Source: Blautia sp. XA-2221 (GTDB taxonomy: Bacteria; Bacillota; Clostridia; Lachnospirales; Lachnospiraceae). From it: DNA of 64,000 bases. The stretch is taken from NCBI RefSeq assembly GCF_028767025.1, contig NZ_JAJQXX010000005.1:1-64000 (forward strand), given 5' to 3'. Shown here in pieces: positions 9,916 to 18,619 of this stretch. A program made the translations under genes and the position numbers. The notes below the pieces were generated by a model. The model was given only the letters and a program-made list of their open reading frames with translations, was not told where the DNA came from and searched no databases. Each line of letters begins with the position of its first letter. Position 1 is the stretch's first letter.

Positions 9916-10299
9916 ATGAGAAAAAACAGTATTAAGAATACAAGGATCAACGGAGAAGTTCTGAAAGAATTAAGCTCCATTATCCGTGGGGAGATCAAAG
10001 ATCCCCGTATTCATCCCATGACATCTGTCATGGCTGTAGAAGTGGCTCCTGATTTAAAAACATGTAAGGCATATATCAGTGTTCTGGGAAATGATGAGGC
10101 AAAAAAAGCCACTATCACAGGTCTGAAAAGTGCAGAAGGCTATATCAGACGCCAGCTTGCAAAGAACCTGAATCTCAGAAATACACCGGAAATCCGTTTT
10201 ATCCTGGACGAATCCATTGAGTATGGAGTAAACATGTCGAAAATGATCGATGAAGTGACCAGAAAAGATGCTTCTTCTGAGAAGCCTGAGGAAGAGTAA
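9916..10299 (+). CDS. rbfA: 30S ribosome-binding factor RbfA
   Basis: KH-fold assembly factor needed for 16S rRNA 5'-end maturation. The 127 residues include the family pattern IRGEIKDPRIHPMTSVMAVE near residue 25 and the C-terminal region PEIRFILDESIEYGVNMSKMID. It follows infB by 12 bases with a GGAGTGAG ribosome site and precedes nrnA by 11 bases, the usual operon order. Length is normal for the family. Confidence 0.94.
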   Translation: MRKNSIKNTRINGEVLKELSSIIRGEIKDPRIHPMTSVMAVEVAPDLKTCKAYISVLGNDEAKKATITGLKSAEGYIRRQLAKNLNLRNTPEIRFILDESIEYGVNMSKMIDEVTRKDASSEKPEEE

Positions 10300-10310
10300 G
10301 AGGGATAGAT

Positions 10311-11276
10311 ATGAAGAACATTTCAGAGGTACTGACCGGTGTAAGGACAATGGGGATCGCCGGACACATCAGACCGGATGGGGACTGTGTAGGTTCCTGT
10401 ATGGCTCTGTATCTTTATGTGACAGAGCATTTTCCGGAAATTGATGTCAGGATATATCTGGATCATCCCAAGCCTGTCTTTTCCCATATTGACAGAATTG
10501 GCGATATCCGTACAGAGGCAGACGGAGACAGAGAGTTTGATCTCTTTGTAACCTGCGACGTAAGCGCGCGGGACCGTCTGGCTGTGGCGGACGAATATTT
10601 TGACAGGGCGAAAAAGACCGTGTGTATTGATCATCATGTCAGCAATCCGGGATTTGCGGATATCAACCATGTAAGGGGGGATGTCAGCTCCTGCTGTGAG
10701 GTTCTTTACGGACTTCTGGATGCAGACAAGGTGAACCGTCCGGTTGCGGCGGCCATTTATACAGGCATGATCCATGATACTGGTGTATTCCAGTATTCTT
10801 CTACCTCTCCGGAAACTATGAGGATAGCCGGAGAACTGATGAAAACAGGATTTGAGTTTAACAGGATCATTGACCAGTCTTTTTATGAGAAAACCTATAT
10901 TCAGAATCAGGTTATGGGCAGGGTGCTGGCAGAAAGCATTCTGATTATGAACGGCGCATGTATCATCGGTTATCTTCGCAAAAAAGACATGGAATTTTAC
11001 GGCGTGGACGGCAAGGATCTGGACGGTATCGTCAGTCAGCTGCGTCTTACCAAAGGCGTGGAGGTTGCCATGTTCCTTTATGAGACAGAAACTCAGACTT
11101 TTAAGGTTTCGTTGAGATCCAATGGTCGCGTGGATGTCAGCAAGATTGCAGTATATTTTGGCGGAGGCGGTCATACAAGAGCTGCCGGCTGCGATCTTCA
11201 AGGTTCCATGTATGATGTGATCAACAATGTGACAAGAGAGATCGAGCGCCAGATCTGCGGGGAGAAAGTCAGATGA
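10311..11276 (+). CDS. nrnA: DHH-family oligoribonuclease/pAp phosphatase (NrnA-like)
   Basis: DHH/DHHA1 phosphoesterase that degrades very short RNA oligomers and, in B. subtilis, 3'-phosphoadenosine 5'-phosphate. The 321 residues show motif I GHIRPDGDCVGS near residue 18, the DHH motif VCIDHHVSNPG near 104, and the C-terminal DHHA1 signature FGGGGHTRAAGC near 283, which binds substrate. It sits between rbfA and truB as in many Firmicutes, and its stop codon overlaps the truB start by 4 bases (ATGA). Its precise substrate preference cannot be read from the sequence. Confidence 0.9.
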   Translation: MKNISEVLTGVRTMGIAGHIRPDGDCVGSCMALYLYVTEHFPEIDVRIYLDHPKPVFSHIDRIGDIRTEADGDREFDLFVTCDVSARDRLAVADEYFDRAKKTVCIDHHVSNPGFADINHVRGDVSSCCEVLYGLLDADKVNRPVAAAIYTGMIHDTGVFQYSSTSPETMRIAGELMKTGFEFNRIIDQSFYEKTYIQNQVMGRVLAESILIMNGACIIGYLRKKDMEFYGVDGKDLDGIVSQLRLTKGVEVAMFLYETETQTFKVSLRSNGRVDVSKIAVYFGGGGHTRAAGCDLQGSMYDVINNVTREIERQICGEKVR

Positions 11277-12160
11277 TGGACGGAGTTCTGATCGTAAAAA
11301 AAGAAAAGGGGTTTACCTCCCATGATGTGGTGGCAAAGCTCCGGGGAATCCTGCGAATGAAAAAAATCGGCCACACAGGAACTCTGGATCCGGAAGCAGA
11401 GGGGGTTCTGCCGGTTGTTCTCGGTAAGGCCACCCGGCTTGTGGATATGCTGACAGAAAAAGAAAAAACCTACGAGGCTCTTCTGCATCTGGGAATTGAA
11501 ACAGATACTCAGGACATGACGGGAAGTGTACTGAGGGAGCTTCCTGTTACAGTTACGGAAGAGGATGTAAAAAAAACAGTGGAAACCTTTCTGGGAGAGC
11601 AGCAGCAGATTCCGCCCATGTATTCTGCATTGAAAGTGGATGGAAAAAAACTGTATGAACTTGCCAGAGAAGGGAAAACTGTAGAACGTAAGCCAAGAAC
11701 TGTATATTTCCGGGAGATTAGAATACTGGAAATGGAACTTCCTCTCGTAAGGATTTCTGTTACCTGCAGCAAGGGTACTTATATCCGTACACTTTGTCAC
11801 GATATTGGACAGAAGCTGGGCTGCGGAGGCTGCATGGAAGAACTGCTCCGCACAAAGTCCGGTCAGTTTTCACTGGAAGACAGTCTGACTCTCGGGCAGA
11901 TCCAGACGCTGGCAGATCAGGGAGAGATAGAAGAACATCTGATTGAAATCCGGGAAATTCTGGGAGAGTATCCTGCTCTTTCCGGTAAAAAAATGGCAGA
12001 CAGACTTCTAAAAAACGGAAATCCTGTAACAGAAGCGCTGGTTGACGGCAGTTACAGAGACGGATGGGTGCGGATGCACACAAGTGAAGGTGAGTTTATC
12101 GGAATTTACCAGTGGCATCCGGCAAGTGAAGCCTATCGTCCGGTAAAAATGTTTTTATAA
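11273..12160 (+). CDS. truB: tRNA pseudouridine-55 synthase TruB
   Basis: Makes pseudouridine 55 in the T-loop of tRNAs. The catalytic aspartate is Asp39 in HTGTLDPEAEGVLPV. The downstream motif KTYEALLHLGIETDTQD and the thumb/PUA-like tail complete the 295-residue family length. The start overlaps nrnA by 4 bases (ATGA) and GGGGAGAAAG upstream is the ribosome site. A second ATG directly follows, so the first Met is uncertain by one codon. Confidence 0.94.
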   Translation: MMDGVLIVKKEKGFTSHDVVAKLRGILRMKKIGHTGTLDPEAEGVLPVVLGKATRLVDMLTEKEKTYEALLHLGIETDTQDMTGSVLRELPVTVTEEDVKKTVETFLGEQQQIPPMYSALKVDGKKLYELAREGKTVERKPRTVYFREIRILEMELPLVRISVTCSKGTYIRTLCHDIGQKLGCGGCMEELLRTKSGQFSLEDSLTLGQIQTLADQGEIEEHLIEIREILGEYPALSGKKMADRLLKNGNPVTEALVDGSYRDGWVRMHTSEGEFIGIYQWHPASEAYRPVKMFL

Positions 12161-12181
12161 TATATGCATCAGGAGTAGGAC

Positions 12182-13078
12182 ATGGAATACATGAGAATTG
12201 AAGATCAGTTTCCCAGACTGAACAACAGTGCGGTAACGCTGGGGAAATTTGACGGTATTCACCGGGGACACAGGAAACTGATGGAAAAAATCCTGGAGCA
12301 GAAAAAAGAAACCGGAGCCCAGGCGGTTGTTCTGGCCTTTGTTTCTGACAGAAAAACAGTTCTTACAAATTCAGAACGAAGAGATTTTCTGGAACACATG
12401 GGAGCAGATATCCTGCTGGAATGTCCTTTGACCGGCGCCATCAGACATATGAAAGCGGAAACCTTTATCCGTCAGGTGCTGGTTGGAGCTTTGCAGGCAT
12501 CTTTTGTGACTGTGGGAGAGGATTTTCGTTTTGGCTTTGAGCGAAAAGGGACACCGGAACTTCTGAAAAAATACGGTGGCAAATATGGATTTGAGGTGGA
12601 AATTCTTTCCAAGGAGATGGACGGTTCCAGAAAGATCAGCAGCACCTATATCAGAGAGGAGCTTGCAAAGGGCAACATGGAAAAAGTATCCTCGCTGCTG
12701 GGATTTGACTATTTTGTTTCCGGGATCGTGGAGCATGGAAGAGGAATGGGGCATCGGGAATTTTTTCCTACTGCCAACCTGATTCCCATGCCGGAAAAAC
12801 TTCTGCCTCCTAACGGTGTCTATATTACTTTGTCCAGCTTCGGACAGGAGATTTATCCGGGCATTACCAATGTGGGATATAAACCAACGGTAGGGGAAAA
12901 CTTTATTGGAGTGGAATCCTATCTTTTTGACTGTGAAAAAAATCTTTATGGAAAAAACTGTACTGTAGAATTCAGGAAATTTCTCAGAAAAGAACAAAAA
13001 TTTTCTTCCTATGAAGCTCTGAAAGAGCAGATACAGAAAGATATCCGGATGGGTGAGGAATACTTTCGCAGAGGCTGA
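12182..13078 (+). CDS. ribF: Bifunctional riboflavin kinase/FAD synthetase RibF
   Basis: Phosphorylates riboflavin to FMN and adenylylates FMN to FAD. The 298 residues have an N-terminal nucleotidyltransferase domain with LGKFDGIHRGHRKLM near residue 20 and ISSTYIREELAKGN near 156, and a C-terminal flavokinase domain with HREFFPTANL near 195. It lies 21 bases after truB behind AGGAG and is the last gene of the rimP operon. I found no clear intrinsic terminator after it. Confidence 0.94.
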   Translation: MEYMRIEDQFPRLNNSAVTLGKFDGIHRGHRKLMEKILEQKKETGAQAVVLAFVSDRKTVLTNSERRDFLEHMGADILLECPLTGAIRHMKAETFIRQVLVGALQASFVTVGEDFRFGFERKGTPELLKKYGGKYGFEVEILSKEMDGSRKISSTYIREELAKGNMEKVSSLLGFDYFVSGIVEHGRGMGHREFFPTANLIPMPEKLLPPNGVYITLSSFGQEIYPGITNVGYKPTVGENFIGVESYLFDCEKNLYGKNCTVEFRKFLRKEQKFSSYEALKEQIQKDIRMGEEYFRRG

Positions 13079-13157
13079 AAGGTTCTGAACAGTCACAGGT
13101 GTCTTCTGTACGAGGGGAAACATTGATAAAAGGAGAATATACAAGGGAGAACAGAGA

Positions 13158-14798
13158 ATGGCAGGGATTATTCTAGGTTTGATGGGCGGCCTTGGTATGT
13201 TTTTGTACGGCATGAAGCTTATGAGCGACGGGCTGGAAAAAGCAGCAGGGGCCAAAATGAGAAGTATTCTGGAGTTTTTTACAAAAACTCCGCTCAGAGG
13301 CATTCTCGTCGGAACATTTTTTACGGCGGTGATCCAATCCTCAAGTGCGTCTACTGTTATGGTAGTCAGCTTTGTGAACTCCGGTCTGATGAATCTTTAT
13401 CAGGCGGCCGGAGTGATCATGGGTGCCAACATCGGTACCACAGTAACTTCGCAGCTGATTTCGTTGAACTTGTCTGCGCTTGCGCCGGCAATCGTCATGG
13501 CTGGTGTAGTCATGGTAATGTTCTGCAACAAAACAAAGATACAGAGAGCAGGAGAAGTTCTTCTGGGCTTTGGTATTTTGTTTATGGGACTTTCAGGAAT
13601 GTCTGATTCCATGTCAGTTCTTCGTGAATCACCACAGGTAGTGGAGATCATGAGTTCTCTGACAAGTCATTTCCTGGCGGTTATGGTAGGACTTGTTGTA
13701 ACAACTGTGCTTCAGAGCTCTTCTGCAACAGTAGGTATTGTCCTGCTGCTGGCACAGCAGGGACTTCTGGATATCCGCATTTGTTATTTTATTATTTTCG
13801 GATGCAACATTGGTTCCTGTGTATCCGCACTGCTTGCATCAATTAATGGAAAGAAGATTGCAAAACGTGCAGCATTGATTCATCTTTTCTTCAACATTAT
13901 CGGTACCGGAATCATGTATGTGATATTCAGTTTTGCGTTGGAACCGATCACAGGCTTTATCAGCATGATCTCTCATGGCAATATTGCAAGAGAGGTGGCA
14001 AATGCTCATACTATGATCAAGCTGGTGGAAGTGCTGCTTCTGTTTCCGTTTATCAAGCAGATCGTCAGACTTACAGGATTCTTTGTACGGGATGAAGAAA
14101 AAGTATCACCGCAGGAATTCCAGCTTCAGTATATTGGCGCAAAGTCTGTATTTTCACCTACGACCGCAGTGTTTGAGGCAACCAGAGAAATGGAGCGTAT
14201 GGGAAAAATCGCCATTGAGAATCTGAGACACTCCATGGATGCTCTGTTTACAATGAATGACAAGGAGATCCAGGAGGTTTATGAGACAGAAAATCAGATC
14301 AATTTCCTGAACCATGCCATTACCGATTATCTGGTAAAAGTAAACCAGACTACGCTTCCGACAGAGGATAAAAAAAGCATCGGCGGTCTGTTCCATGTGG
14401 TCAATGATATCGAGCGTATTGGAGACCATGCGGAGAATGTGGCGGATGCTGCCAGAAAGCGCATGGCAGATCAGGTGGAATTCAGTCCTCAGGCAAAACG
14501 GGAACTGAGCGAAATGCTGGATGCGGTTGTCACAATTACCACTTATTCGCTGGATATGTTCTCTCATAATAATCAGGAACATATGCAGGAGATCCTTGAT
14601 CTGGAAAACAAAGTGGACCGAATGGAAAGAGAGCTTCAGGAATCTCATATTCAGCGTCTTACAAGAAATGAATGTACGGCGGAGGCAGGAATGATGTTTT
14701 CGGATCTTCTTTCCGGTCTGGAGCGTGTGGCAGATCATGCAACCAATATCGCTTTTTCTCTTACAGAGGAAGATACGGCGGATTCTGTAAAAAAATAA
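13158..14798 (+). CDS. Na+/phosphate cotransporter family protein with PhoU domain
   Basis: Predicted sodium-dependent phosphate importer of the NptA/PNaS family. The 546 residues have an N-terminal membrane domain of roughly nine segments with the two inverted-repeat QSSS motifs (AVIQSSSASTVMVV near residue 55 and TVLQSSSATVGIVL near 185). A cytoplasmic C-terminal PhoU-like helical domain (about 335-540) includes RIGDHAENVADAARKRM and RVADHATNIAFS. It starts 79 bases after ribF behind AAGGGAG. The intervening bases show no clear promoter, so it may be read from the ribF side. The transported ion is inferred from the family. Confidence 0.87.
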   Translation: MAGIILGLMGGLGMFLYGMKLMSDGLEKAAGAKMRSILEFFTKTPLRGILVGTFFTAVIQSSSASTVMVVSFVNSGLMNLYQAAGVIMGANIGTTVTSQLISLNLSALAPAIVMAGVVMVMFCNKTKIQRAGEVLLGFGILFMGLSGMSDSMSVLRESPQVVEIMSSLTSHFLAVMVGLVVTTVLQSSSATVGIVLLLAQQGLLDIRICYFIIFGCNIGSCVSALLASINGKKIAKRAALIHLFFNIIGTGIMYVIFSFALEPITGFISMISHGNIAREVANAHTMIKLVEVLLLFPFIKQIVRLTGFFVRDEEKVSPQEFQLQYIGAKSVFSPTTAVFEATREMERMGKIAIENLRHSMDALFTMNDKEIQEVYETENQINFLNHAITDYLVKVNQTTLPTEDKKSIGGLFHVVNDIERIGDHAENVADAARKRMADQVEFSPQAKRELSEMLDAVVTITTYSLDMFSHNNQEHMQEILDLENKVDRMERELQESHIQRLTRNECTAEAGMMFSDLLSGLERVADHATNIAFSLTEEDTADSVKK

Positions 14799-14805
14799 AT
14801 AATCA

Positions 14806-14834
14806 TTTACAGCCAATATCTTTTGTGCTATACT
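14806..14834 (+). promoter_or_regulatory. Sigma-A promoter of rpsO
   Basis: TTTACA at 14806-14811, a 17-base spacer and TATACT at 14829-14834, with TG at 14826-14827 as extended -10. Transcription would begin near 14841 and leave a leader of about 118 bases before rpsO. Confidence 0.8.
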
Positions 14835-14840
14835 GATTTA

Positions 14841-14958
14841 GGTGTGAATCAGCCCGCATTCAGAGACAGGAATCTCCAACCATTTCTTAATGCGAGGCGG
14901 TCAGAAAAAGATGTCCACAGGACATCCGAAAATAATATATTTTAAGGAGGAAATCACA
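14841..14958 (+). promoter_or_regulatory. Structured rpsO leader (candidate S15 autoregulatory RNA)
   Basis: Three pairings are visible. The first is GCC-CGCATT (14852-14860) with AATGCG-A-GGC (14889-14898), enclosing GAGA/TCTC. The second is a perfect hairpin GATGTCC-aca-GGACATC (14910-14926). The third is AAAATA/TATTTT just before AAGGAGG. Ribosomal protein S15 represses its own mRNA through such leaders in several bacterial groups, with unrelated structures in each. The role here is inferred from position and structure. Confidence 0.6.
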
Positions 14959-15225
14959 ATGATTTCAAAAGAGAAAAAACAGGCAATTATGAAAGAATAT
15001 GCAAGATGCGAGGGTGACACAGGTTCACCGGAGGTACAGGTTGCAGTTCTTACAGCAAGAATTCAGGAACTTACAGAGCATTTACAGACACATCACAAAG
15101 ATCATCACTCCAGAAGAGGTCTTCTGAAGATGGTTGGTCAGAGAAGAGGTCTGCTGGCATACCTGAAAAAAACAGACATCGAAAGATACCGTGCACTGAT
15201 TGAAAAATTAGGTTTAAGAAAATAA
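14959..15225 (+). CDS. rpsO: 30S ribosomal protein S15
   Basis: Primary 16S rRNA binding protein of the 30S platform. The 88 residues match the family throughout: [17 protein letters not shown] near residue 20, [19 protein letters not shown] near 45, and the C-terminal [12 protein letters not shown] 14959 is preceded by AAGGAGG at 14944-14950. Upstream in-frame ATGs lie inside the leader and have no homology. It is followed by a strong terminator and then pnp, the widespread rpsO-pnp arrangement. Confidence 0.97.
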   Translation: MISKEKKQAIMKEYARCEGDTGSPEVQVAVLTARIQELTEHLQTHHKDHHSRRGLLKMVGQRRGLLAYLKKTDIERYRALIEKLGLRK

Positions 15226-15238
15226 TTAGTTTGCGGAA

Positions 15239-15264
15239 GGGCGGATTTCCATCCGCCCTGTTTT
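15239..15264 (+). terminator. Intrinsic terminator after rpsO
   Basis: GGGCGGA/TCCGCCC 7-bp stem with a 6-base loop, followed by TGTTTTAC. It ends 14 bases downstream of rpsO and separates it from pnp. Confidence 0.85.
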
Positions 15265-15326
15265 ACTACAAAAAAGAAGGGGATTTTATGCTGCTTGTCT
15301 GAAATCAGAGAGTAATTTCCGAGACT

Positions 15327-15401
15327 ACTGAAAAGCCCGTGTGCGGCGTCAGGCGGTTTTTTCAGTTGTTTCGGACTCCTGTTTGACAGGGCAGCAAACA
15401 G
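15327..15401 (+). promoter_or_regulatory. Structured pnp 5' region with two hairpins
   Basis: ACTGAAAA (15327-15334) can pair with TTTTCAGT (15359-15366). A second perfect stem CTGTTTG/CAAACAG (15379-15385 with 15395-15401) ends 30 bases before the pnp start. In enterobacteria pnp is autoregulated through cleavage of a double-stranded leader; a similar role here is inference. I saw no convincing promoter within the gap. Confidence 0.45.
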
Positions 15402-15431
15402 CCCGTACAATATTAAAAAAGGAGAAAAACT

Positions 15432-17525
15432 ATGTACAAAAGTTATTCTATGGAACTGGCCGGAAGAACACTTACAGTAGATGTAGGACGTGTTGCAAAA
15501 CAGGCCAACGGTGCAGCTCTTATGCACTATGGAGATACTACAGTTCTCTCAACAGCAACAGCTTCCAAGGAGCCGAGAGAGGGGATTGACTTTTTCCCGT
15601 TAAGTGTTGAGTATGAAGAAAAAATGTATGCAGTAGGAAAAATCCCGGGAGGATTTAATAAAAGAGAGGGAAAGGCAAGCGAGCATGCAATCCTTACTTC
15701 CCGTGTGATCGACCGTCCTATGCGTCCTCTGTTTCCAAAGGATTACAGAAATGACGTAACACTGGTAAATATGGTAATGTCTGTTGATCCGGAATGTAAC
15801 CCGGAAATTCCGGCAATGCTTGGTTCTGCCATTGCAACCTGTATTTCTGACATTCCGTTTGACGGCCCCTGCGCTACCACTCAGGTTGGCCTCATTGACG
15901 GTGAGTTTGTGATCAACCCGTCTTTGGCACAGAAGGAAATTTCTGATCTTCAGCTTACGGTTGCTTCTACAAGAGAAAAAGTCATCATGATCGAAGCCGG
16001 AGCAAACGAGGTTCCGGAAGACAAAATGATCGAGGCAATTTACAAAGCTCATGAAGTAAACCAGGAGATCATCCGTTTTATTGATAAAATCGTTGCAGAA
16101 TGCGGAAAAGAAAAACATCTGTATGCTTCCTGCGCTGTATCGGAAGAGCTGTTCGCAGCAATCCGTGAGATCGTTCCTCCGGAAGAAATGGAAGAGGCTG
16201 TATTTACAGATGATAAGCAGACAAGAGAAGAAAATATCCGTGAGATCACAGCAAGACTTCAGGATAAATTCGCAGATAATGAAGAATGGCTGAACGTACT
16301 TGGAGAAGCTGTTTACCAGTATCAGAAAAAGACTGTCCGCAAGATGATCCTGAAAGATCACAAGCGTCCGGACGGACGTAAGATCACAGAGATTCGTCCT
16401 CTTGCAGCAGAAGTGGATCTGATCCCGAGAGTTCACGGTTCTGCAATGTTTACCCGTGGACAGACTCAGATCTGTACCGTGACAACTCTGGCTCCTCTTT
16501 CCGAGGCTCAGAGACTGGACGGACTGGATGAATTTGAAACTTCCAAGAGATATATGCACCACTACAATTTCCCGTCCTATTCTGTAGGTGAGACAAAACC
16601 GTCAAGAGGACCGGGACGCCGTGAGATCGGTCATGGAGCTCTGGCTGAAAGAGCGCTTGTTCCTGTGCTTCCGTCAGCTGAGGACTTCCCTTATGCAATC
16701 CGTACCGTATCTGAGACTTTTGAGTCAAATGGTTCTACTTCTCAGGCAAGTATCTGTGCATCCACAATGTCTCTGATGGCAGCCGGTGTACCGATCCGTA
16801 AACCGGTAGCAGGAATTTCCTGTGGTCTGGTAACAGGCGCAACAGATGACGACTATATTGTTCTTACGGACATTCAGGGACTTGAGGATTTCTTTGGCGA
16901 TATGGACTTCAAGGTAGCCGGAACTCACGAAGGTATCACTGCTATCCAGATGGACATTAAGATCCACGGACTTACCAGACCGATCGTAGAAGAAGCAATC
17001 CGCAGAACAAAAGAGGCAAGAGAATATATCCTTACAGAGGTTATGGAAAAATGTATTGCAGAGCCTCGCAGCAATGTAAATAAATACGCTCCTAAGATCA
17101 TTCAGATCCAGATCGATCCTCAGAAGATCGGTGATGTTGTCGGTCAGAGAGGAAAAACTATCAACGCTATTATCGAGCGTACAGGTGTACAGATCGATAT
17201 CAGTGATGAAGGCGCTGTATCTATTTGCGGAGTAGATCAGAGAGGTATGGACGAGGCGGCTCATATGATTGAAATGATCACAACAGATTTTGAGGCAGGA
17301 CAGCTCTTTACAGGAAAGGTTGTCAGCATCAAGGAGTTTGGCGCATTTGTTGAGTTTGCGCCGGGTAAAGAGGGCATGGTTCATATTTCCAAGATCGCAA
17401 AAGAAAGAATCGACAAGGTAGAAGATGTTCTGAGCATTGGCGATGAAGTAAAAGTCATCTGTCTTGGAAAAGACAAAATGGGCAGAATCAGCTTCAGCAT
17501 TAAGGATGTGCCGGAAGAGGCATAA
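15432..17525 (+). CDS. pnp: Polyribonucleotide nucleotidyltransferase (PNPase)
   Basis: Phosphorolytic 3'-5' exoribonuclease releasing nucleoside diphosphates. The 697 residues contain RNase PH domain 1 (about 10-145), an all-helical linker, RNase PH domain 2 (about 310-530, with FPSYSVGETKPSRGPGRRE and the catalytic region DFPYAIRTVSE), a KH domain (IGDVVGQRGKTINAI near 563) and a C-terminal S1 domain (KVVSIKEFGAFVEFAPGKEG near 627). Length is standard. The ribosome site AAAGGAG lies before the start. nrdG follows after 12 bases. Confidence 0.97.
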   Translation: MYKSYSMELAGRTLTVDVGRVAKQANGAALMHYGDTTVLSTATASKEPREGIDFFPLSVEYEEKMYAVGKIPGGFNKREGKASEHAILTSRVIDRPMRPLFPKDYRNDVTLVNMVMSVDPECNPEIPAMLGSAIATCISDIPFDGPCATTQVGLIDGEFVINPSLAQKEISDLQLTVASTREKVIMIEAGANEVPEDKMIEAIYKAHEVNQEIIRFIDKIVAECGKEKHLYASCAVSEELFAAIREIVPPEEMEEAVFTDDKQTREENIREITARLQDKFADNEEWLNVLGEAVYQYQKKTVRKMILKDHKRPDGRKITEIRPLAAEVDLIPRVHGSAMFTRGQTQICTVTTLAPLSEAQRLDGLDEFETSKRYMHHYNFPSYSVGETKPSRGPGRREIGHGALAERALVPVLPSAEDFPYAIRTVSETFESNGSTSQASICASTMSLMAAGVPIRKPVAGISCGLVTGATDDDYIVLTDIQGLEDFFGDMDFKVAGTHEGITAIQMDIKIHGLTRPIVEEAIRRTKEAREYILTEVMEKCIAEPRSNVNKYAPKIIQIQIDPQKIGDVVGQRGKTINAIIERTGVQIDISDEGAVSICGVDQRGMDEAAHMIEMITTDFEAGQLFTGKVVSIKEFGAFVEFAPGKEGMVHISKIAKERIDKVEDVLSIGDEVKVICLGKDKMGRISFSIKDVPEEA

Positions 17526-17537
17526 AAAAGAGGTTTT

Positions 17538-18026
17538 ATGAGATATCATAATATAACAAAGGACGATATGCTCAATGGAGACGGACTCCGTGTGGTACTT
17601 TGGGTGGCAGGCTGCAATCACTGCTGCAAAGAATGTCAGAATCCCATTACCTGGGATCCAAACGGAGGTCTTGCCTTCACGGAAGCAGAAGAAAAAGAAA
17701 TTTTTGCAGAGCTGGACAAGGATTATATCAGCGGGATCACCTTTTCGGGAGGAGATCCCCTGCATCCTGCAAATATTGCAGGCGTAACAGATTTTGCAAA
17801 AAAAATCCGTCAGAAATATCCGGAAAAAACCATATGGCTTTATACCGGATCTCTCTGGGAAGAAATACAGAATGAAGAGATTGTTCAGTACCTTGATGTG
17901 TGTGTGGACGGGGAGTTTCTTGTGAAGCGCAAAGATCCCGCTCTTCGCTGGAAGGGGTCAGACAATCAGCGTGTGATTGATGTTCCTGCAACACTTCGCC
18001 AGGGAGAAATTATTCTTCACGCATGA
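17538..18026 (+). CDS. nrdG: Anaerobic ribonucleotide reductase activating protein NrdG
   Basis: Radical-SAM enzyme that installs the glycyl radical on the class III reductase NrdD. The 162 residues have the NrdG start MRYHNITKDDMLNGDGLRVV and the cluster motif C-x3-C-x2-C in AGCNHCCKECQNP near residue 28, then TFSGGDPLHP near 73. Its partner nrdD is not in the window. It lies 12 bases after pnp behind AGAGG and overlaps the region before dut, suggesting a pnp-nrdG-dut unit. Confidence 0.9.
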   Translation: MRYHNITKDDMLNGDGLRVVLWVAGCNHCCKECQNPITWDPNGGLAFTEAEEKEIFAELDKDYISGITFSGGDPLHPANIAGVTDFAKKIRQKYPEKTIWLYTGSLWEEIQNEEIVQYLDVCVDGEFLVKRKDPALRWKGSDNQRVIDVPATLRQGEIILHA

Positions 18027-18043
18027 TCATTAAGGAGAGCAGA

Positions 18044-18559
18044 ATGAGAAGAATTGCAAAATTTCATAAAGTAAGCGAAAAACGTTTCCTTGAGGACTGG
18101 AAAGATACTTTTCCTGATGCAGAGGAAGAAGAGATCAGAAAGATTTATGAAGAGGTTCGGCTTCCCGAAAGAGCTACTGCAGGAAGCGCAGGCTATGATT
18201 TCTTTTCACCTGCAGATTTCAGTCTTGCGCCTGGTGAGATCATCAAAATCCCAACAGGAATCCGGGTGGAAATGGAACAGGACTGGGTTCTGAAATGCTA
18301 TCCCAGAAGTGGGCTTGGATTCAAGTACCGTCTGCAGCTGAACAATACGGTGGGCATTATTGACAGTGATTATTTTTACTCTGACAATGAAGGGCATATT
18401 TTTGCCAAGCTGACAAATGACGGAAGAGAAGGAAAAACTGTAGAACTTACAAAAGGAACCGGATTTATGCAGGGGATTTTTGTAGAGTACGGAATTACCG
18501 TAGATGATGATGCTCAGGGTATTCGAAACGGTGGTTTTGGAAGCACAACAAATAAATAA
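18044..18559 (+). CDS. dut: dUTP diphosphatase
   Basis: Trimeric-type dUTPase converting dUTP to dUMP and keeping uracil out of DNA. The 171 residues show motif 1 ATAGSAGYDFFSP near residue 45, motif 2 CYPRSGLGFKYRLQL near 85, motif 3 NTVGIIDSDYF near 100, and motif 5 NGGFGSTTNK at the very end. An N-terminal extension of about 40 residues precedes motif 1. I chose ATG 18044, preceded by AAGGAGAG, over ATG 18023, which overlaps the nrdG stop and lacks a site. Confidence 0.9.
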   Translation: MRRIAKFHKVSEKRFLEDWKDTFPDAEEEEIRKIYEEVRLPERATAGSAGYDFFSPADFSLAPGEIIKIPTGIRVEMEQDWVLKCYPRSGLGFKYRLQLNNTVGIIDSDYFYSDNEGHIFAKLTNDGREGKTVELTKGTGFMQGIFVEYGITVDDDAQGIRNGGFGSTTNK

Positions 18560-18577
18560 TCAATAAAGACTATTATA

Positions 18578-18619
18578 AAACAGGAGAGCCTGGAAATTAA
18601 TCCAGAAGCTCTCCTGTTT
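18578..18619. terminator. Bidirectional terminator between dut and the DUF1292 gene
   Basis: AAACAGGAGAGC (18578-18589) pairs perfectly with GCTCTCCTGTTT (18608-18619), giving a T-tract on either strand. It overlaps the last codons of the convergent DUF1292 gene. Confidence 0.85.
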
